This document shows, one piece after another, positions 1 through 11,573 of a stretch of 64,000 bases of DNA. The stretch is from Rosa chinensis (taxonomy: Eukaryota > Streptophyta > Magnoliopsida > Rosales > Rosaceae), in the NCBI RefSeq assembly GCF_002994745.2, contig NC_037089.1:87692347-87756346 (forward strand). The letters run 5' to 3'. Numbering within the stretch: position 1 is the first letter of the stretch; every line of letters begins with the position of its first letter. A program made the position numbers and the translations under genes. The notes below the pieces were generated by a model, which was not told where the DNA came from, ran no database searches, and was given only the letters and a program-made list of their open reading frames with translations.

Positions 1-562
1 CCAGATATTCTACGGGAATTAGGGTTTTAGTTATACTTTCAGGAGCAGGCAGAAAGAGCTTGTGATGAGGGATGACATAACCAAGTAGATACACTGCCCA
101 ATGAATTTCATTTGTTCTGTCCCCAGAACAAATGTAATTCACATCAGGCGGCGCAACAGCATTGCTAATCATTTTTTGAATTGTTTTATTTCTTGCCATC
201 ACAACTCTTCCTCCCCCAAATTTTTCATTCACTACCTTCCGGACAATTTTGAGTCCATCAGGCTGATCGGCAGCAAAGCTAATCATTTTTCGAATTGTTT
301 TATTTCTTGCCATCACAACTATTCCTCCCCCAGATCTTTCATTCACCACTTTCCAGATAATTTTTAGTTCATCCTTATCCACCCTATATGAATTAACCAA
401 TACCACACAAGTGCATGGATCCCAGAAACCCTGAATAACGTATTGTAGTTCCCTCTCGTCCAGGTCCACTAGATATTCTACGGGAATTAGGGTTTTAGTT
501 ATAATTTCTGGAGCAGGCAGAAAGAGCTTGTAATGAGGGATGACATAACTGAGTAGATACAT
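1..562 (-). CDS. Unrecognised open frame, runs off left edge
   Basis: A minus-strand frame opens at an ATG at 560-562 and stays open to base 1, about 187 codons, with the end outside the window. It is built from repeated blocks. One block reads around YVIPHYKLFLPAPE and VEYLVDLDERELQYVIQG; another reads KVVNERSGGGIVVMARNKT. The second block occurs twice within this frame and both recur upstream to about 1450. I do not recognise the family. The repetition and the broken copies next door suggest either the last exon of a repetitive gene or a decaying tandem gene fragment. No splice sites or promoter could be assigned. The call rests only on the length of the open frame and on conservation of the protein-level blocks between copies. 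Confidence 0.35.
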   Translation of the reverse strand, partial: MYLLSYVIPHYKLFLPAPEIITKTLIPVEYLVDLDERELQYVIQGFWDPCTCVVLVNSYRVDKDELKIIWKVVNERSGGGIVVMARNKTIRKMISFAADQPDGLKIVRKVVNEKFGGGRVVMARNKTIQKMISNAVAPPDVNYICSGDRTNEIHWAVYLLGYVIPHHKLFLPAPESITKTLIPVEYL

Positions 563-975
563 TGCCTTGACAGACACAAATCAAAGTAACAAGCTGAGCA
601 TTAGATATTCTACGGGAATACTTTCTGGAGCAGGCAGAAAGAGCTTGTGATGTGCGAGTGTCACCATACTGGACAAATATAAGTCCAAATTCACCCTAGA
701 AAAATAAATACAATCATTCGCAGAAAAAAAAATTAAACAATCAAAATTCTGAAAATAAAAATAGAATACATACAGATACATAATAGAGTAGTCGCCAAAT
801 ATTGCAATGAATTTCATCGTCCCTAGGAAAAATAATTTCATTGTTCCTAAGAAAAATGTAATTCACATCAGGCGGCGCAGCAACAAAGCCAATCATTTTT
901 CGAATTATTTTATTTATTGTCATCACATCTCTAACTCCCCCAGATCTTTCATTCACTACCTTCCGGATAATTTTA

Positions 976-1237
976 GAGCAAGTTCACCCGTTGGGTCACT
1001 AGGTCACCCACTATTCACTGCTTTTTAGTGTTAATTTCACCCTCTGGGTCACGAGCACAGTGTATTTCGTGCCCTGGGTCACCATGTACAGTGTTCTGGG
1101 TCACCATGGTGACCTGCACAGTGGATTTTGTGCCCTGGGTCACGGGCATAGTGTATTTCTTGACCCAGAGAATGAAAATATATACTAAAAAGCAATGAAT
1201 AGTAGGTGACCCAGTGACCCAACGGGTAAACTTACTC
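976..1237. mobile_element. Harbinger-like MITE, 262 bp, TTA target duplication
   Basis: The ends are inverted repeats. The left end reads GAGCAAGTTCACCCGTTGGG and the right end, reverse-complemented, reads GAGTAAGTTTACCCGTTGGG. TTA flanks both ends (973-975 and 1238-1240), the target duplication expected for PIF/Harbinger MITEs. Removing the element rejoins the surrounding coding-like repeat unit, which confirms an insertion. It has no coding capacity. Confidence 0.75.
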
Positions 1238-1473
1238 TTAAAAGTCCATTAGGCGGCGTGGCAGCAAAGCTAATCATTTTTTGAATTGTTTTATTTCTTG
1301 CCATCACAACTCTTCCTTTCCCGGATCTTTCATTCACTACCTTCCGGATAATTTTAGGTTCATCCTTATCCACCTTATACGGATTAAACAACATCAACAA
1401 AGTGCATGGATCCCAGAAACCTTGAATAACATATTGTAGTTCCCTCCCATCCAGGCCTCTAAGTCTCTAAATA

Positions 1474-1535
1474 ATTTGGATTAGTGTCAATAGAACAGGC
1501 AGGGATTTGGATTAGTGTCAATAGAAAAGGCAGGG
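1474..1535. repeat. 31 bp tandem duplication
   Basis: Two adjacent copies of a unit beginning ATTTGGATTAGTGTCAATAG start at 1474 and 1505 and differ by one or two bases. It is non-coding. Confidence 0.7.
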
Positions 1536-2147
1536 GTGAGTCTTCATAGGCCACAAGCCAATTTCAGTACATCAAAATGCTGCAAGCACTTCTCATACCA
1601 GTCGAGCTATGCATGCGACAGATCGTTCTGATACCGATATCATTCCATTGTGGAGGACATGCGAAAGAATATTATGAATGTGAATACACTATACAACAAA
1701 AGGAATATACTATACAAAATGAGTTCATCAGGGAAGTACCAAGTATTATAAACAACCTAATTCTATGTTCACTGTAAGAGGAGTATTACTATCACTTATA
1801 CAAACTACATCTCTTATACTGCAAAGGATTGACAAGCCAAAGTACTCAACTTACAACTTATGACTCCATCTGCATTCTCAATCTGCAGACTTTAGTTACA
1901 GCAAGACTGTGCATACGACGCTAAGCAAAAATGCTCTTTATTTCCCAAGCTCCCTGCTGGCTGCTGCTATTTGAGGCTTCATAAATGAAACATAAAAGGA
2001 GTTTTACTAGATCTTTGTAACTCTATGAAAACATTAATGAAAAGGTAAAAGGATTTTCCACATTCTAGTAATTAGACCAAGGAGCTTCACTTAAAAACTA
2101 AGTGGAGAAAAGAGGTGACACTTTTCCACTCTGCTTTGGATCTTACT
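1536..2147. other. Non-coding, 3' flank of the M48 peptidase gene
   Basis: I see no gene here. The part nearest 2147 should hold the 3' UTR of the minus-strand peptidase gene. The short open frame near 1577-1777 has no family features and is probably chance. Confidence 0.5.
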
Positions 2148-4477
2148 CTATCTTCCAGGTGTTGTTAAAATTTTTGATCCAGCAGTGATCTGTGTTGCTC
2201 GTTTTAGAAGAGTTCTGTACTCTTGACTTCTTGACCATGTATCAATTTCACGAGCTCGTAGTACTGGCAAAGGATGTGAAAGTTGCCTCGTTTGTGCATT
2301 TCTGCACGTTATAAGTTAAACCAATGAATTCTAAGATGTCCATTACCAACCTTTGGTGTTACGTACATGTGTTGTTTCTTACCTTATATACCAGCCTACA
2401 GGGCTTGAAGAAGCTTTGTCATAAGAGCGAGCTTGTTCCAAAAATGCATCCACATTTAGTTGATCAGCCATAGATGGGCATCCACCAGCTAGTTTCATCA
2501 ACACAGAGACGACCACCTCTTGTGGGCACATCAAATGGGTATCAGGCAATCAACATAACTGATGTGAAATAGCAAGCATAGGTAAGCTATAGCTTCTGGA
2601 AGTTGTTTACCTTTGGGTCTTGAGCAACAAGAAGGGCTGCACGATCACAGGTTAGCTCTGCTGCTCGAAGCCAACGAAATAACTGCTCTTCTAAACTCTG
2701 AGCAATCATGCCACCAAGCCCTATGAATAACAAAAATATTCAAACATACAGTAGTCTGACTATTAATTTCCGGAACCTATCAAAGTGACCCTATTAAGTA
2801 ACTCTCCATCAATGCATTCTAGGCATCAGGCAGACTATTTAAAGAGGGCATCATTAGACCTATAGATATCGTCGGGAAGACTGTTGGGCAATGCAAACCG
2901 TTATGGTCAACTATGACTATGAGTCTATGACAACAAACATACCATGGGCTTCAAACTCAATTAACACTGAAATATAACTGAAGTAGCCAAATTACTTCAA
3001 ATAAGCTTACAAGTATCAAACACCTACCAGGTATGGTATAAGCTCCAAGGGTAAGGATATTTGCAAATGTAAGCCACACACCATGGTCGCATTTCAAATG
3101 ACCCAACTCATGAGCCAAAACAGCCTAGTTTTAAGATAAACAACAGAAGTTAGTCATTTGAAAGAGAACACTGCTACAAAATCTAACAAGCATAAAATCA
3201 GTTTCACACAATATTACGAATGAAGTTGCATATTAGAGTGAACTTCCAAAAACAAAATTGATCACCAGAAAATCTTGGCTGGGAAGTTACAAAATATGGA
3301 TAACAATTCAGGATGTAAGGTAAACTATAAGATCAAAGAGATTAACGACCTGCAACTCTTCTCGTGTCAAAAGCTCCACTAGACTAGTATGGATAACAAC
3401 AAATGGCTTTTTACCACTTATTGCTAAAGTGTATGCATTTGGTACAGGACTTTGACGAACATATAAATCAGGAGCATCAATGTTGAGTATGTCCGCGGCT
3501 TCAACCATCAATTTATGTAGATCAGAAAGCTGATAAAACAAAAACAATTCAAAGAGTTACATTAGCAGATAGGGTCAAGTATAATACTCCATCTAGACTT
3601 CCAATAACAGAAGCTGAGAGAACGTATTGTGCTTAGCCACCTAATTAACACAGATACTATTAGAATTCACTCAATTTAGATAATGAAACAATTGAATGTG
3701 AACATAACAGTTAGTTTTGATGTTCCAATCATAGGTAAAACGTCTTCTTATCAAATCGAATGTAATAAACAATATCCGGTGGATAATCAAGAAACAAGCT
3801 TTCCACTCGCAACTCTCGCACTATACAATATTCTTCGAAACGATCCAACCATATTCAAAAGATGTTCCATTATATTGTGGTCTACTATACTCTGGACCTC
3901 TGCAATTGACTAACCTGATTTTCCGAAACAAGAAGGGACGTTCCGATATTCTCAAGAAGCATCACTTGCTCCGTAACAGATCCTGCAATAGTAATCTAAA
4001 TCAAATTGAGAAAAATAAAGTCTTTGACACAATAAGCACATTCTTGTACAAGTTCAATCCATCACAAATTAGAGAGTCCTCTTACCTAGTAGAACCTTTC
4101 CAACTTCAGTTAGTCCTGGAATCGCTCTCAAAATCAACGTATTCTGCATAATAACCACACCAAAAGCTAATTCACATCTAGCTAATCAACCTAATTCTAC
4201 TCAAAACCAAACAGTAACAACAGAAATTAACCGAAGTGAACAAAAATAACGGCACCTGTTTATCGAGAGGGTGGCGGAAGTCATCGGCGTCGAGGTTGTG
4301 GAAGACGACGGAGGAAGCTCTGCAACTCACGGCGAACCTGACGCAGCGAAATTTGCTGACGGTGGCGAATTGAAAGGTAGGTGAAGCAAGCCTGAAGTGA
4401 TCTGAAGCTGTGGAGATGAAGCTGAGAGAGGTAGGGTTGTGGTTGAGGGAGAGAGAAGATAGGGGAACGGAAGCCAT
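2148..4477 (-). CDS. Plastid M48-family metallopeptidase, 8 exons
   Basis: Membrane-linked zinc peptidase of family M48 (HtpX/STE24 type), probably plastid-targeted. Exons, minus strand, 5' to 3': 4477-4256, 4143-4086, 3982-3915, 3530-3350, 3124-3028, 2720-2611, 2516-2383, 2301-2148. All junctions are GT-AG and the frame is continuous. The N-terminus is rich in Ser and Thr like a transit peptide (MASVPLSSLSLNHNPTSLSF), followed by DADDFRHPLDKQ. Exon 5 carries the zinc motif HELGH, and exon 6 carries AAELTCDRAA, which supplies the third ligand (Glu). The C-terminus reads RQLSHPLPVLRAREID. I recall the Arabidopsis orthologue as At3g27110. The start is the first in-frame ATG before the transit-like region. 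The gene is head to head with ENY2. No disruption was found. Confidence 0.9.
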
Positions 4478-4972
4478 GGAAATGGAGTGACGGAGTTACA
4501 GAGCAGAGAGGCGTGTGATTTTGGGTTTAAAGCCGTTAAGCGTTTGTACGTTTGTGTCCACAGCCGTTCTTATGGTAGACGTTTGGCGCCATTTCGCTTT
4601 CCGTTGACCGGCGAACGTGATTTTAGCGGCCCAAAAGGCAAAAGGTATGGGCCCGATGTTAAACAATTGGGAATTGGGAATTGGGCCGGATGTTAAACAA
4701 TGAAGGGGTGGTTTTTGGTTCAGCCCAAGTGAGCATGACAAATTTTAACGACCAGGTTGGGCTCGGGTTTGAAGTTATAAATTCTCAAGCCCGCCCCACC
4801 AGGCCCAAACTCAACCTACACCGTTTGACTGCAGGAGACAAGCTAAACGGCGTCGTCCTCTTTCTTATATGTATACCTCATCAATCATCGTCCACTTTCC
4901 TTCATCTCTGAGTCTGTGACCAACAGTGGTAGAGACGCTGCAAATTTGTCAGTCCCCGATAGACTAAAAACC
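4478..4972. promoter_or_regulatory. Bidirectional promoter, M48 peptidase / ENY2
   Basis: Only 495 bases separate the two divergent start codons. The stretch holds at least six site-II-type motifs (TGGGCC/T or complement): GGCCCA at 4628, TGGGCC at 4648 and 4682, AGCCCA near 4723, TGGGCT near 4757 and GGCCCA near 4802. Such motifs are common in promoters of plant housekeeping and organelle genes. The shared-promoter role is inferred. Confidence 0.6.
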
Positions 4973-7601
4973 ATGTTAGTTCCCTTACCAGAGCTGAGCT
5001 TTAGATATGCTTCAATCCAAAATTTGCAACAGTATAGGGGCTCAGTTAACTTTACACGATTTTTCTTTCTGTGAATTTTTGGTTTTGTTTTGCGTATAAA
5101 ATTCTCTGAAACAATGGAGTTTAATTAGAATTACCCATTTTTTTGTGTTGAAATTTACAAAAGGAGGAAATCGGTGAATCGTCAGTCGACGCCGGATGTT
5201 GAGGAGAATCAAGAAGACAAGGAGCCCAGTTTCCAAGAGCTCATCAACATCGAGGTTTGTTTTCGATAAATTCTTTTGAACTCAAAAAGTCTGAGATTAT
5301 TTACCGTGTTTGTGGTTGAAATTACTCAGTTGATTGAGAGCGGTGAAAAGGAGCGGTTAATGGAGCTACTGAGGGAGAGGCTAATTGAGTGTGGGTGGAA
5401 GGATGAAATGAAAGCTCTTTGCAGGTAAATTTTTTTTTTCCCTGAATTTACTACTGTTCCAAATTTACTCTCTTTATGCCTTAAGCCTTAATTCGTAGAC
5501 CCTATCTCATATTTTGAATCATAATCAGTGAGAATGTTAAGGATATTTATTATCAATTAGGATCTTGTGATCAATTTATATCAGCCAAGTAAGCACATTT
5601 GTTGTTGTTTGTTGAGTAATATAGATGGGGAGATATAATGGCTCGAGGAAATCATTATCTTGTCTGTGAAAGAAATAGGAATGCTGTTACTTAAGTACAG
5701 GCTCGCAAATTCCATAGGGGAGGGGTGAGTTGCACATGCTTTCTGTTTATGTGATGGTGGAAAGTCATGTGAATCCATAGGCGGTAAACTTGCCTCTGTC
5801 AAGTTAAGAAGAAACGATCCCCTGTAGTTCATATAACGACTATTTAGTCCCATATAGAGGTAGAGGCATGTGAGTGATGTGACATTCATTGCGATACATA
5901 GCTGTCGTCCACCGAGTGACTTTCTAGATCCTGCTTTACATACCTAGCATCCCTTCCCCGGTAAACTTGTCTTTGCTAGTCATACCTGTAGCCAGATCGT
6001 ATTGGCAGAAAATTGCAAGAAAAGGACATGTAAAGCATTTATGCGCTCCCCAATAGTCCCAATTTTAGCAAATGCAGGATTACAAAACTGGAGAAACTTA
6101 TCTACTTATGAGAAGGAAATAACAACTTTTTTCGTATTGCCAGTAAATGGCCGAAATACTAATTGCTCAGTACATCATTTTGCTGGTCACCCGACTCTAA
6201 AGCATTTTTGGATGCTTGAGCAACTGCCCCAACCCAACAAAAATAGCTAAGAAACAGCTATAGATGTATGATTATATATTATATATGTCACCAAAGTGTT
6301 TTAGTCTTTAAGCATTGCACTTGAAGGCCAGGACAGGTTTTCAGCCATGCACTATGCAGATAACTTATTTGTCAACCGTTTGTGCATTTCTTGAACAATA
6401 TAATCTTTTGCTGGTAATCTACAATATTTGGCATCGTGAATTCCAGATAATTTGTTAGTCCAGTTCTTTAACTTTTTCCTTTGAGTAATTTGATTAATAC
6501 AAGTAAATAGTGAAAATTTGTTTGTGTATTTTGAACTTATTTTCATGCAATCAACAATGTGTTTATCTGCTTTTATCATAGCTGGTTTGTGGGCATCTTT
6601 TCATCCATGTGTTCTTGATAATGGTAGGTCATTCATAAAGAAAAAAGGAAGGAACAATGTTACTGTGGATGACCTTGTACATGTAATCACCCCAAAGGGC
6701 AGAGGTAAGCCTTTGTTTTTTCTTTTCTCAACTTTTCCTTTTAATGGTCTGCAAGGTAGAAATTATTCAGTTTTGCACAAAACACCTACTCTTTCTTTTA
6801 ACTTTCGTGTGTGGATTGCAAACAGATATCAGCTAGGAAAACATGTAATTCTTCTCTTAAAAATGCTCTATGCATATTGTGTTTCTTATACGTAATACAA
6901 AGTTGGTATAGACTTGTAGATGGTGCTATAATCATGTGAGCAAAAAGCATGGAGGTTAGAGATTAGGGTGAGAGGACTTGGGCGTCTCTTCAAAAGGCAA
7001 TGGTGTGGACTAGGGAGCTCGAGAGGTATTTCTGTTGGATTTGTAATGATGTAGAGTGGGTGGTGTAAGTCACCAGCGTATTTGGCAGTCAGAACTTTGG
7101 TTTCTGTCTGAACCAGGGAATGTGGCTTTTGGAACTGTGGTGATTATGCGGCTGCACTCTTGTCGACCTGATACTAGGTCAACAAAACTATATATGGCGG
7201 TCGTAGAGCTAACAAAAGTCACTTAAATTGGGTTTCATCTCACCATGTATTTGACCTCTCAGGTGGCACTGGTATCATCGTCTAGGGTAAAATAATTGTT
7301 GGAATCACTAAAACTAGAATTATCCCCTTTGCTAAATGAATACTACCAGTGTGACTAGGCTTCAAATGGCTAAATGTTACATTCAGAATAATTTCCAGTC
7401 GAGTAATTTCCCCATTGATATCAAATGTCGAGTAATTTTCAATCATATGGATTTGAAATGCCTCACTGTAGACATTAGTTATTTCCTTTTGCAACGTATT
7501 AACAATTGTATATCTGTATCAATGCAGCCTCCATTCCTGATTCCGTAAAGGCAGAGCTGTTGCAAAGGATTCGTACGTTCCTGATGTCGGCAGCTCTTTA
7601 A
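4973..7601 (+). CDS. ENY2: ENY2/SUS1 transcription and mRNA export factor
   Basis: Small subunit of the SAGA deubiquitinase module and TREX-2 complex in the nucleus. Exons: 4973-4974, 5164-5254, 5330-5424, 6628-6704, 7528-7601. The protein is about 113 aa: it starts [12 protein letters not shown], has the core [16 protein letters not shown] and CGWKDEM, then [13 protein letters not shown], and ends RTFLMSAAL. This matches the plant ENY2 family across its whole length (Arabidopsis At3g27100, from memory). The start codon is split: AT ends the first exon just before a GTTAGT donor, and the G opens the second exon at 5164. No ATG exists in frame in the second exon, because the upstream frame meets a TAG. 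Introns 3 and 4 are long (1.2 and 0.8 kb) and hold nothing recognisable. The gene is divergent from the M48 peptidase gene. Confidence 0.88.
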
Positions 7602-9392
7602 AGTACCATTCATGGTCTTGTAATTGTGAAATTTTAAGAACATGATGAAGCTTTTCTGAATCAAACTCATTGGGAAACCAGTTCAGAATTGGAGAACTGC
7701 CAGAATATGTTCAATTGCTTGGAGGTTGGAGGCAACTGTTATTTCTGGGAAGTAAAGCTTCAGGCTTAAGAATTGTATCATTGGCATCATAGAAAGCAAC
7801 CTAATATACATTCCCTGTAGGCTTTCATCGTGGTTTGTGATAATATACATTCTAGTACTATGCGGATCTACTGATGTGTTTTTCTTGCTCTCTTGGATTT
7901 TAGCACAACAACCCTTGATTTTCTGATTTATCTAAAATTGGTCCTTGGTCCTTTCTGTTTAGGAATGTTTGGTATGAATTGTTCCTATAGTATACACCTA
8001 AAGTATACGTTGTACTTATTCCCTGTCACCGTAAATCAAGGAATTTAGTCAACGTTTAGATTGGGAGAAAAAAATAAATTGGGGGTTGACATAATCTCTC
8101 CCAAACTCATGCCTATTAAGCATGAAAAGAGATTTTTTTTTTTCTCGTAATTAACTAAAAAGTAAATAACCTAATTGTGATTTTTCCCATGCTAATTGGT
8201 GATGATGATCGTTTTTTAAGCCCATAATTTTCCGTGGTGATCAATCAATTAATAATTTCACTAGCGAAAAATAATAATAATTTATTAGTAATTGAAATTA
8301 AAAAGGAAAAGACTGAGCCATTATAAATGCACTTTCCTTATAAATAAGTCAATATTTCCAATATATATTAGGGTTAGGTTCTCATTCTATATACGTAGGA
8401 TTCTACAAGGTTAGTTCTTCCATTCTATATACGTAGGATTCTACAAGGTTAGTTCTTCCAAACCAGTATCTTTGTTCTAACTTTGTTCTTGCCTTTTTCT
8501 TCTCATATTTTTGCGGTACTCTAGTTCGTTCTTCTTTTGTAGGATTCTACCTCCTCCTTTTTCTTTTGTGTTGTTCTTCTTCTTCTCTGTCGTTGTATCT
8601 TTCCTTCTCTGCTCACCTTTGTGGCTTGATGAATTTTTATTATCGACCAAAAAACACATAGTTCGTTCTTGTTGTATAGGATTTTCTATTTGTCTAGTTA
8701 ACTGTAAGAGCAGAAAAGATCTAACGCTAACGCACGCAAATATGTATGTGATTCTCTTGTCGTCCAAGAGGATCCGTGTACTCCGTCGATATTACAATAA
8801 TTCAAAAGATTATCTCATGAAGTATTTCTTAGATATTAGCTTTGTTTTTTTTCGATTAGGAGTAAACAAAAACCTCAAAACCAATTAGTTGAAGGCATGA
8901 GTTCCAGACAGGAGGAAGGGAGTTGCATCCACCAGAAATTTAGATTTTAGCTTTGTTGGGGTTTGTGGTTAATTATGGAAAGAATTTATGTTGATTAGTC
9001 AACAATAAGACTACCATTATTTCTTTTACTGCATATGAATGAGTTCGTTCAGTACGTGCTGAAACCACACACAAGACCCATATGTGCAGTCCTTTTTGGA
9101 TCCTACGGCTTAGTGTGAATAAAAAAATTTGCGCATATAGGACTTAAAAGAGATATAGAGCCTTGTCCTCCTTTTTGATACTTTGTGTAAAAAACTAAAA
9201 ACTTTGCGCATATAGGCCTTGAGGTAAAAGAATTTATGTTGATATACTTGAGAAGCAACATGCATCAGACTATAGGATGATTCATGCTGCATGATTGTCC
9301 ATTTTTTTATATTTTAATTCGCCAATAATTCATTAATGTTAGTTTTGGTTCGATCACTTATGCAATATCTTCTATGTATGTTTTCTCAGATC
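7602..9392. other. Intergenic, ENY2 3' flank to MADS 5' flank
   Basis: No gene is recognised. The stretch is AT-rich. It contains a 38 bp tandem duplication at 8384-8459 and two copies of a short TTTGCGCATATAGG motif near 9129 and 9203. A pyrimidine tract ending in CAG at 9387-9389 lies just before the MADS start, so an untranslated leader exon with an intron is possible upstream. Confidence 0.5.
8384..8459. repeat. 38 bp perfect tandem duplication
   Basis: A unit starting ATTCTATATACGTAGGATTC occurs at 8384 and again at 8422 with no visible change. It lies about 1 kb upstream of the MADS-box gene. Confidence 0.8.
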
Positions 9393-10580
9393 ATGGGTCG
9401 AAGTAATACAAAGTTGCCTTTGGAACTAATAAAGAATGAGAAGTCTCGCAATGTCACTTTTCGAAAGAGGAAGAAGGGATTGATGAAGAAGACGTATGAA
9501 TTGAACAAGCTTTGTGATGTGCAGTGTTCTGTTATCATTTATGAGAACAAAAACGGCCAACTGGTCCGGCCGGATACCTATCCTGAAAACCCTGAAGAGG
9601 TCAAGCAAATTATTGATAGATTTGTCTCCAAATCAGCCAAAGTAAGGAAAGTTGAAAACTTGGCTGATTTTTTCAGCAAACAAATCATGCAAGTGAAGAA
9701 AGAGACTGCCAAATTGCGCCAAAAGAACAATGAAGCTCGGTTTCCTTCATGGGATGACAGGTTAGATGACTTCTCATTAGATCAATTGCTTGCTCTTTTG
9801 AAAAAACTGGAGCACAAAATCGAAGACGTGCACAAGCATTATGATAAGCAATATGCTATTGATGACAGTATACTACAACAAACGGTGTGTGCTTCTTTAT
9901 TCTTGTCTTTTAACTTGTTTATTTGATTTATTATTGTAGAAATTTCATGGTACTCGAACATAACATACTATGAATTTTTTTTCACTTTCAACGGAATTGA
10001 TCTAAATTTAGAGTACGTAACATGAAACATACTAACTGATAGTTTTTAAATTTATATTGATTTGCAGGCCTTGTTTCCGAACAACAACGTAGACTATTCA
10101 CAGATGGTTGCATTGAACCAATACCCTACTAGTGGTTCGATGATGTACACAAGTGATAGGGCTTTGCCTGAAGAACAAACTAATCTCCAAGGCTTGTTTC
10201 AGAACAACCTAATCAATTATCACCAGAATTACAATTACTGTTCTATCACGATGAACAACAGAAACGGTAAGACATACTGACGAATTTAAGACTAAACTCT
10301 GCATTCATTTTGATCATAAACTTAACTGGTATGTGGCTAACAACAACATGTAGGCATGCCATGGCAGAACTACAACATTCAGAGTGCTCCATCAGCATCA
10401 AACGGATCAAATTACGACGAACAAAGTACATCTATGAAGTGTGAAAATCGTCTGCAATACGGAAACATCGATGAAAATTTGACATTATGTAATCACGTCC
10501 CACCACAACAGACTGTGTATCCAATGTCCGCAAGTTATTTGTTTGATAATGCAAACCAATTCTTGCATCTCAAAGGCTAG
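9393..10580 (+). CDS. Type I MADS-box protein (M-beta/M-gamma like)
   Basis: Nuclear DNA-binding transcription factor. Exons: 9393-9894, 10068-10266, 10354-10580, with GT-AG junctions and continuous frame. The MADS domain fills residues 1-60: MGRSNTKLPLELIKNEKSRN, then TFRKRKKGLMKKTYELNKLC. A helical stretch follows (residues about 85-150, rich in K, E and L). The C-terminal half is rich in Asn, Gln and Tyr and repeats a short pattern (ALFPNNNVDYSQ, then GLFQNNLINYHQ). There is no keratin-like K-box, so it is type I. The frame is open 57 bases further upstream, but the MADS start fixes the ATG at 9393. Type I genes are mostly intronless, so two introns are slightly unusual. Type I genes often act in female gametophyte and endosperm; that role is only family-level inference. 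Confidence 0.85.
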
Positions 10581-11565
10581 TGGGGACGACGACGACGAAT
10601 ATCAGCACACTATTGGGAAACCACTAGTAGACGTACATCACCTCAACGAAATCGAATAACCTAAGAGATTTGTTGTCTTTAGAGCTTTAATTCTTTTGCT
10701 AGCTAGGGTTGCAAATTTAATTTAATTATATATTTGAGATTCAATATGATGTACGTACTGATGTTGCTTGATGTTTATGGTTTCGAATGGACCCTTTTTA
10801 AGTTTTAATAACTTTATAAACGTTTTGGACTTCTGGTGTTGCTTTTGCTTGATGTTAATATGTGCTCAACCCGTCAGGCTCAAATGCTCTTAAACGTGGA
10901 TGAGTGCTATTTTGGTCAGCCTAACCATTCTTTCGGATCAAAAGCTTCATCATCTCAAGCTTATGATGGGAAAGCTTGAGAGTAATGTCTGAGAAACAAT
11001 TTGTATATTTAAGACATCTAATCTTTTAATAAGTATGAGATGACCTTCGGGCTTTCTGGCATTAGGCATATTCCTAATTCCATTTGATGTTGATTTCACA
11101 CCTCATACACATAACATTGCAACCAATCTCACCAACTATACATTTATATTCTATACCGGCCTATTCATTTTAATTAAGCTGGATTACAAGTAGATCTATT
11201 TAAACAACGTTTTGTCTGCAGCTCACAAGACATAACAGGGAGGGTCTTATTGATATCATTATTTGATATGTAAATATAATATTACCGGTTCTTGATCGAT
11301 AATCATATATATTTTGTTTGAATTAATAATATTATTACGACAAGTTTAGTGGACATCTGACATATTCTTCTTCTAATTAAGGGACTAAGCATACAGACAC
11401 CATGGCTAATTAGCTAGCTTACAAAGAAAGTTATAAGCCAGCGAATTAACTTAGGCTGCGCTCTATCACAAAGAACAATAAATAATATACCAAAAAGACT
11501 TAGGGTTAGTCAGTTCCCTCCGAGTGTTAGCTCAGCTATTAACTTTGATCTGTTTGGCGGGGGTT
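10581..11565. other. Intergenic, no gene seen
   Basis: 3' flank of the MADS gene. AT-rich with no open frame of note and no recognisable element. Confidence 0.45.
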
Positions 11566-11573
11566 GTTCTAGA

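Larger units (their letters stand above)
1..1455 (-). repeat. Degenerate tandem array of a coding-like unit
   Basis: Several diverged copies of one unit lie side by side. The DNA block that translates on the minus strand as VMARNKTIQKMISFAA recurs near 150-210, 270-330, 880-930 and 1260-1310. The block with LFLPAPESI recurs near 20-60, 490-535 and 605-645. The block around VIQGFWDPC recurs near 430 and 1420. Only the leftmost part keeps a long open frame. The copies near 600-975 and 1240-1455 carry stops or gaps, and one is split by a MITE. This looks like local duplication followed by decay. Confidence 0.6.

Noticed and set aside
5581..6250. Frames of 102 and 82 codons within ENY2 intron 3
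   Set aside because: No conservation signal or splice support could be seen; they lie in an intron.
8477..8888. Overlapping 96- and 125-codon frames on both strands
   Set aside because: Low-complexity CTT/AAG-rich DNA with no domain, probably chance.
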